This document shows positions 59,815-64,000 of a stretch of DNA of 64,000 nt, piece by piece. Location: contig NZ_CP183303.1 in assembly GCF_048541585.1 (NCBI RefSeq), positions 558,001 to 622,000 on the forward strand, read 5' to 3'. A program made the position numbers and the translations under genes. Each line of letters begins with the position of its first letter. The first letter of the stretch is position 1. The notes under the pieces were generated by a model. The model was not told the origin of the DNA, did no database searches, and was given only the letters and a program-made list of their open reading frames with translations. The DNA is from Legionella_C sp048541585. GTDB lineage: Bacteria; Pseudomonadota; Gammaproteobacteria; Legionellales; Legionellaceae.

Positions 59815-61350
59815 TTAGTCTTTTCGAACTATTAATGACTTTCCAGTCATCTCAGCTGGTTTATTTATCTCAAGCCAAGCTAATAGAGTAGGAGCAATAT
59901 CACTTAAGCTACCATTGACCTCGGTAAAATGCCAACCGTCACCAACAAATAAAAGTGGCACAGGTTGACAAGTATGAGCTGTATAGGCTTGATTAGTTGT
60001 GGTATCAAACATCATTTCAGCATTGCCATGATCAGCTGTAATCAGTAAAGCGCCTTTTTTAGCTAAAACAACCTGGCCAACCTGTCGCATACAGGCATCT
60101 AAACATTCTATAGCGTGTATGGTGGCAGCAAAATCGCCAGTGTGACCAACCATATCAGCATTTGCATAATTACAAATAATAACATCATAATCATCGCTGT
60201 TAATTGCATCTACTAAAGCCTGAGTCAATTCTTTTGCGCTCATCTCGGGCTTTAAATCATAAGTAGATATACGGGGTGAGGGGATTAAAATACGATCTTC
60301 ATTTGGAAAAACTTGTTCTGACCCACCATTAAAGAAGAAAGTTACATGAGCATATTTTTCTGTTTCTGCAATACGAAGTTGGCTTAGACCATGCGCTGCG
60401 ATAACCTCGCCAAAAGTATTATTCATCTTTATAGGTGGGAAAGCTATTTCAGTGGGTAGATTTTTTGCATAGCTAGTCATAGTAATAAAATGAGATAATA
60501 GAGGCTTTACTTTAAGTGGAAAAGCATTGAAATTAGGATCAATAAAGGCTTGCGTAAGTTGACGAGCTCGATCGGCACGAAAATTAAAAAAGAAAATTGA
60601 ATCACCATCCTCTAGTTTTTTACCAGCGCCAATTACAGTAGGTGGAATGAATTCATCGTATTTTTGTTCTTTGTAAAACGTTTTAATAGCTGTAACAGGA
60701 TCAAGGAAAGTCCTATCTGCTTTTGCTTTGGTTAATAAGTCATAAACAGGTTCAATACGTTCCCACCGTTTATCTCTATCCATAGCAAAATAGCGGCCGC
60801 TAATTGAAACAATAGTTGCTACTGGATACTTAGCTAAGCAAGCATTAAGAGCAAGTATGCTATTTAAAGCACTTTGAGGTGGAGTATCTCGCCCATCTAA
60901 AAATAAATGTAAATAAACATTGTTAAAATTTAATTGATGACATAATGCTAAAAAAGCGAATAAGTGATTTTCGTGACTATGGACTCCACCTGGCGATAAT
61001 AAGCCCATAACATGTAGGGCTCGTCCACTATATTTCATATCATTAATGACATTAATTAAACTTGGATTGGCGGCAAAATTACCTGAATCGATAGTTTCAT
61101 TAATACGTGTAAAGTCTTGATAAATGATTCGGCCAGCACCAATGTGCATATGGCCAACTTCAGAATTACCCATTTGTAAATCAGGTAGTCCTACACTTTT
61201 ACCGCATGCATTTAAAAGCATATGGGGATAATGCTTCCACCAGGCGTCCCATTGTGGCGTTTTTGCAGCAGCAATAGCATTATATATTTTTTCTTCACGA
61301 TAACCCCAGCCATCAAGGATCATTAAAACCAGGGGTTTTCGCTGAAACAT
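59815..61350 (-). CDS. gpmI: 2,3-bisphosphoglycerate-independent phosphoglycerate mutase
   Basis: ATG at 61350 is preceded by GGAG at 7 bases; the reading from TTG 61362 includes that site and is unlikely. The 511-residue enzyme interconverts 3- and 2-phosphoglycerate with two manganese ions. Motifs: PLVLMILDGWGYREE (metal Asp), LQMGNSEVGHMHIGAGR (phosphoserine), FLDGRDTPPQSA, FFNFRADRARQLTQAF and ITADHGNAEMM. Length matches the usual 510-515. Confidence 0.97.
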   Translation of the reverse strand: MFQRKPLVLMILDGWGYREEKIYNAIAAAKTPQWDAWWKHYPHMLLNACGKSVGLPDLQMGNSEVGHMHIGAGRIIYQDFTRINETIDSGNFAANPSLINVINDMKYSGRALHVMGLLSPGGVHSHENHLFAFLALCHQLNFNNVYLHLFLDGRDTPPQSALNSILALNACLAKYPVATIVSISGRYFAMDRDKRWERIEPVYDLLTKAKADRTFLDPVTAIKTFYKEQKYDEFIPPTVIGAGKKLEDGDSIFFFNFRADRARQLTQAFIDPNFNAFPLKVKPLLSHFITMTSYAKNLPTEIAFPPIKMNNTFGEVIAAHGLSQLRIAETEKYAHVTFFFNGGSEQVFPNEDRILIPSPRISTYDLKPEMSAKELTQALVDAINSDDYDVIICNYANADMVGHTGDFAATIHAIECLDACMRQVGQVVLAKKGALLITADHGNAEMMFDTTTNQAYTAHTCQPVPLLFVGDGWHFTEVNGSLSDIAPTLLAWLEINKPAEMTGKSLIVRKD

Positions 61351-61657
61351 TTTAAACTCCAAAGCTAATTTAGTAGAAGTAAGATGAGTGCACTTATATT
61401 TTAAGCGTTATTTATTTAGCGTTAAACCATTTACTCCAGTGTTTTGTATACTTTTATAAAGCTAGGTAAACGATGCTATAGTATTTAAATTAAAGCAGCA
61501 AGTATAAGCATATTAGACCTAAGGGAAAAAGATTTAAATTAAGTAATTTAGGTATAGTGAATTTATATTAATTATAATGATTGTCTTAGCTTAGTACTTA
61601 ATATTTTGATGCAAAGCGGTTAAACTAGATACATTAATAGTTGTCGGAAGAATTTGG

Positions 61658-62392
61658 TTGAAAAAAAGATTACCCAAGCATGTAGCTATTGTAATGGATG
61701 GCAATGGACGTTGGGCTGAAGCGCGAGGATTATTACGCTTTGAAGGTCATCGTGCCGGTGTAGAAACAGTTAAAACTATAATTCGTTGCTGCCTTGAGCA
61801 CTCTATTCCCGTGTTAAGCTTATTTGCATTTAGTAGTGAAAACTGGGCACGTCCGGAAAAAGAAGTTGAATTTCTCATGTCACTTTTTTTAAAAGCATTA
61901 CATCATGAAGTAAATGAGTTACATGAGCGTAATATACGCGTACGCTTTACAGGCTCCAGAGATACGCTATCAGCTTTATTACAAGAACAAATGCAGCAAG
62001 CTGAAGAGCTTACTATTAAAAATAAGAGCTTGATATTAAATATAGTCATTAATTATGGCGGGCGTTGGGATATTGTAAATGCTACAAAACTTATAGCCAA
62101 AGAAGTCTTAAATGGTCATTTAGCAATTGATGATATTGATGAAACTATCTTTACCAATTATCTCAATATGAATGATTTACCTGAGCCAGATTTATTTATT
62201 CGTACCAGTGGAGAGCATAGAATTAGTAATTTTTTTCTCTGGCAATTAGCGTATACAGAATTATATTTTACCCAAACCTATTGGCCTGATTTTACTGCTG
62301 AAGAATTTGAAAAAGCATTAGTAAGTTTTGGGCAACGTGAGCGTCGTTATGGTAAAACTTCTCAACAATTAACTGAGATAATCCATGTTTAG
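61658..62392 (+). CDS. uppS: Undecaprenyl pyrophosphate synthase (isoprenyl transferase)
   Basis: The start is TTG at 61658 (GGAAG about 9 bases upstream), since the conserved N-terminus MKKRLPKHVAIVMDGNGRWA begins there. The 244-residue cis-prenyl transferase makes the C55 lipid carrier for peptidoglycan and O-antigen. Other motifs are FEGHRAGVET, FAFSSENWARP, NYGGRWDIV and LFIRTSGEHRISNFFLWQ. It overlaps cdsA by 8 bases. Confidence 0.96.
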   Translation: MKKRLPKHVAIVMDGNGRWAEARGLLRFEGHRAGVETVKTIIRCCLEHSIPVLSLFAFSSENWARPEKEVEFLMSLFLKALHHEVNELHERNIRVRFTGSRDTLSALLQEQMQQAEELTIKNKSLILNIVINYGGRWDIVNATKLIAKEVLNGHLAIDDIDETIFTNYLNMNDLPEPDLFIRTSGEHRISNFFLWQLAYTELYFTQTYWPDFTAEEFEKALVSFGQRERRYGKTSQQLTEIIHV

Positions 62393-63182
62393 ACAAAGGT
62401 TGTTGACTACCTTAATATTAATTCCTTTAGTACTTATTGGCATTTATTACAGTAGTTATTTGATATTAAATGGTGTCATACTGATATTAGTTTTAGGCTG
62501 TAGTTTAGAGTGGTTGCAATTAATTCCTATAGCTAAAAATGTTGAGAAAATAATTTATCTAATAAGTATTGTTATTAGCTTTTTAATACTACCTTGGTTC
62601 TATACTTATTGGCTTTATACAAGTTTAGTTATATGGTTTTTAATATTTATATTAATACAGCAGTATCCTAAATTACAAAAATTATGGTCTTATCCTATTA
62701 TAATAGGATTATTAGGTATTTTGTTTTTACCGCTATTTGGTCAAGGTTTAATGTCTATTTTTGTATTAAATAAGGGACGGATGTTAGTTGTTTATCTTCT
62801 ATTTCTTGTATGGGCTGCTGATATTGGCGCCTATTTAATGGGCAAATTTTGTGGACGCCATAAATTGATTCCCCAGGTAAGCCCAGGTAAAACCATAGAA
62901 GGTTTTTTTGGTGGGTTTTTATTAACTTTATTAGTAAGTGTAGTAGGCTATTTTATTTTCCAACCTCATTTTGTTGCTAACTGGTTTATTATTGCTGTTG
63001 GAATGACTTTAGTTGCTTTATTTGGCGATCTCTTTATTAGTATGCTCAAGCGTCGAAGACATGTAAAAGATACAGGCCATCTTTTACCGGGTCATGGAGG
63101 CATACTAGATAGATTAGATAGTTTAATAGCGGCAGTACCATTCTTTTATTGGGGCATGTGTATTTTTGCACCCGGGATATAA
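62385..63182 (+). CDS. cdsA: Phosphatidate cytidylyltransferase CdsA
   Basis: CdsA makes CDP-diacylglycerol, the common precursor of phospholipids (used by PssA at 42653). The 265-residue protein has eight or so membrane segments and the C-terminal signature SMLKRRRHVKDTGHLLPGHG followed by GILDRLDS. AADIGAYLMGKFCGRHK is also typical. It overlaps uppS by 8 bases and is followed 2 bases later by rseP, without dxr between. Confidence 0.96.
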   Translation: MFRQRLLTTLILIPLVLIGIYYSSYLILNGVILILVLGCSLEWLQLIPIAKNVEKIIYLISIVISFLILPWFYTYWLYTSLVIWFLIFILIQQYPKLQKLWSYPIIIGLLGILFLPLFGQGLMSIFVLNKGRMLVVYLLFLVWAADIGAYLMGKFCGRHKLIPQVSPGKTIEGFFGGFLLTLLVSVVGYFIFQPHFVANWFIIAVGMTLVALFGDLFISMLKRRRHVKDTGHLLPGHGGILDRLDSLIAAVPFFYWGMCIFAPGI

Positions 63183-63184
63183 TT

Positions 63185-64000
63185 ATGTTTCTAACTCTAA
63201 TATATTTTATTATTGCACTTGTCCTATTGATTACGGTACATGAATACGGACATTTTTTAGTAGCTCGTGCCTGTGGCGTAAAAGTACTACGTTTTTCATT
63301 TGGGTTTGGTAAAGTACTTGCAAGGTGGCGTGATAGACATGGAACAGAATTCGTCTGGTCTATTCTGCCTTTAGGTGGCTACGTTAAAATGCTTGATGAA
63401 AGTGAAGATGAGGTTCCTACTGAAGAGCGTCATTTAGCTTTTAATAATAAACCAGTGTTGTCGCGTATTGCAGTTGTTATAGCAGGCCCTATTTTTAATT
63501 TTTTATTTGCTTTTGTAGCTTTATGGTTAGTTTTAATTATTGGAATTTATTCACTGGCACCAATAATTGATACGGTAAAGCCTAATAGTCCAGCAGCCTT
63601 TGCAGGAATAACAACAGAAGAAGAAATTATAGCTTTTAATGATACTCCTATAAAAAGTTGGCGGGATTTTCAATATGCATTAATGCCGCTCATTGGGAGT
63701 GATGACTCAATTAAGTTAACCTTAAAAGCGCTTAAATCTGGCCAACAGAGAATAGTTTATCTTCCTATGGCGAGTTGGAAATTAGATACTAATAACCCAG
63801 ACCCATTGGCAGGCTTAGGGATTGTGCCTTTTATTCCTAAAATTCCACCTATAGTAGGTGAAGTAGTTATGAATTCGCCAGCACAAAAAGCAGGGCTTCA
63901 ACCAGGCGATTATATTAAAAAGCTCAATAATAAATTGCTAGATGATTGGTTAAACTTAGTAAATTATGTGGCCAAAAATCCAAACAAGCCACTGACGCTA
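63185..64000 (+). CDS. rseP: Site-2 protease RseP, N-terminal part (cut by window edge)
   Basis: From ATG at 63185, 272 codons are open to the window end. The first membrane segment carries the zinc site HEYGHFLVARACGVKV (the HExxH motif), followed by RFSFGFGKVLARW, LPLGGYVKMLDE and, after a second segment, two PDZ domains (starting near 63560 and 63840). RseP cuts the anti-sigma factor RseA within the membrane to release sigma-E and clears signal peptides. The C-terminal LDG motif is outside the window. Confidence 0.95.
   Translation, partial: MFLTLIYFIIALVLLITVHEYGHFLVARACGVKVLRFSFGFGKVLARWRDRHGTEFVWSILPLGGYVKMLDESEDEVPTEERHLAFNNKPVLSRIAVVIAGPIFNFLFAFVALWLVLIIGIYSLAPIIDTVKPNSPAAFAGITTEEEIIAFNDTPIKSWRDFQYALMPLIGSDDSIKLTLKALKSGQQRIVYLPMASWKLDTNNPDPLAGLGIVPFIPKIPPIVGEVVMNSPAQKAGLQPGDYIKKLNNKLLDDWLNLVNYVAKNPNKPLTL

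Overview
The window is AT-rich, gene-dense chromosomal DNA of a gammaproteobacterium that looks like Legionella or a close relative. The evidence is a secreted M4 metalloprotease of the ProA/Msp kind, an orphan IcmC/DotE-like type IVB secretion membrane protein, two ankyrin-repeat proteins of the kind exported by Dot/Icm, and the gene orders rpsU-yqeY-dnaG-rpoD, aroQ-accB-accC-prmA and hflK-hflC-DUF2065-purA. cdsA is followed directly by rseP with no dxr between them, which fits the mevalonate route known in Legionella and Coxiella. No rRNA, prophage, complete insertion sequence or CRISPR array is visible.

Layout. 1-2100: the start of a zinc alcohol dehydrogenase, a higBA toxin-antitoxin pair, a CAU-anticodon tRNA and palindromic repeats. 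2.1-11.9 kb: housekeeping (rpoD, dnaG, yqeY, rpsU, divergent tsaD, then plsY, hemW, nudE-mdh). 12.1-18.7 kb: an exopolysaccharide locus (PgaC-like synthase, PgaA-like TPR/barrel porin, short PgaB-like deacetylase) divergent from a sugar-nucleotide epimerase. 19-27 kb: a zincin of unknown role, purH, the aroQ-accBC-prmA cluster, a PspC-domain protein and tsaC. 27.5-38.5 kb: accessory and host-interaction genes (M4 protease, greB, a putative cysteine protease-ankyrin fusion, a GNAT, a 925-residue secreted multidomain protein, a tiny eight-cysteine secreted peptide, a PhzF pseudogene, an alpha/beta hydrolase, an exported acidic protein). 38.7-48.1 kb: metabolism and regulation (EEP hydrolase, aldolase, flavin reductase, IcmC-like, DUF3579, pssA, ptsH, ptsN, hpf, rpoN, rpmG, rpmB, trmB). 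48.6-64 kb: a second ankyrin protein, hflKC, purA, a lumazine-synthase paralogue, an exported adenosine-deaminase-like protein, ctp, envC-like, gpmI, and uppS-cdsA-rseP (truncated by the window end).

Several families of short non-coding repeats sit between genes: (i) an 81-147 bp element with AGAACCT/AGGTTCT ends (three copies, one of which forms the last codons of aroQ); (ii) a 144 bp element with 27 bp inverted ends starting AGACCTCTTGCC; (iii) a palindromic TGTCATTTCCGCG unit, tandem with a 120 bp period at 18.8 kb and single at 43.5 kb; (iv) a CCTGCGG...CCGCAGG hairpin repeat, tandem with a 145 bp period at 21.6 kb and again at 52.5 kb; (v) a GTAGCCTGGG...CCCAGG palindrome. These, rather than large mobile elements, appear to have shaped the intergenic spaces.

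The most promising items for follow-up are the protease-ankyrin fusion (30237-32324), the duplicated four-cysteine peptide (36467-36691), the reduced pga-like operon with an internally amplified PgaA (12122-17302), and the AGAACCT element family. All functions are inferred from reading the sequence; no database search was run.
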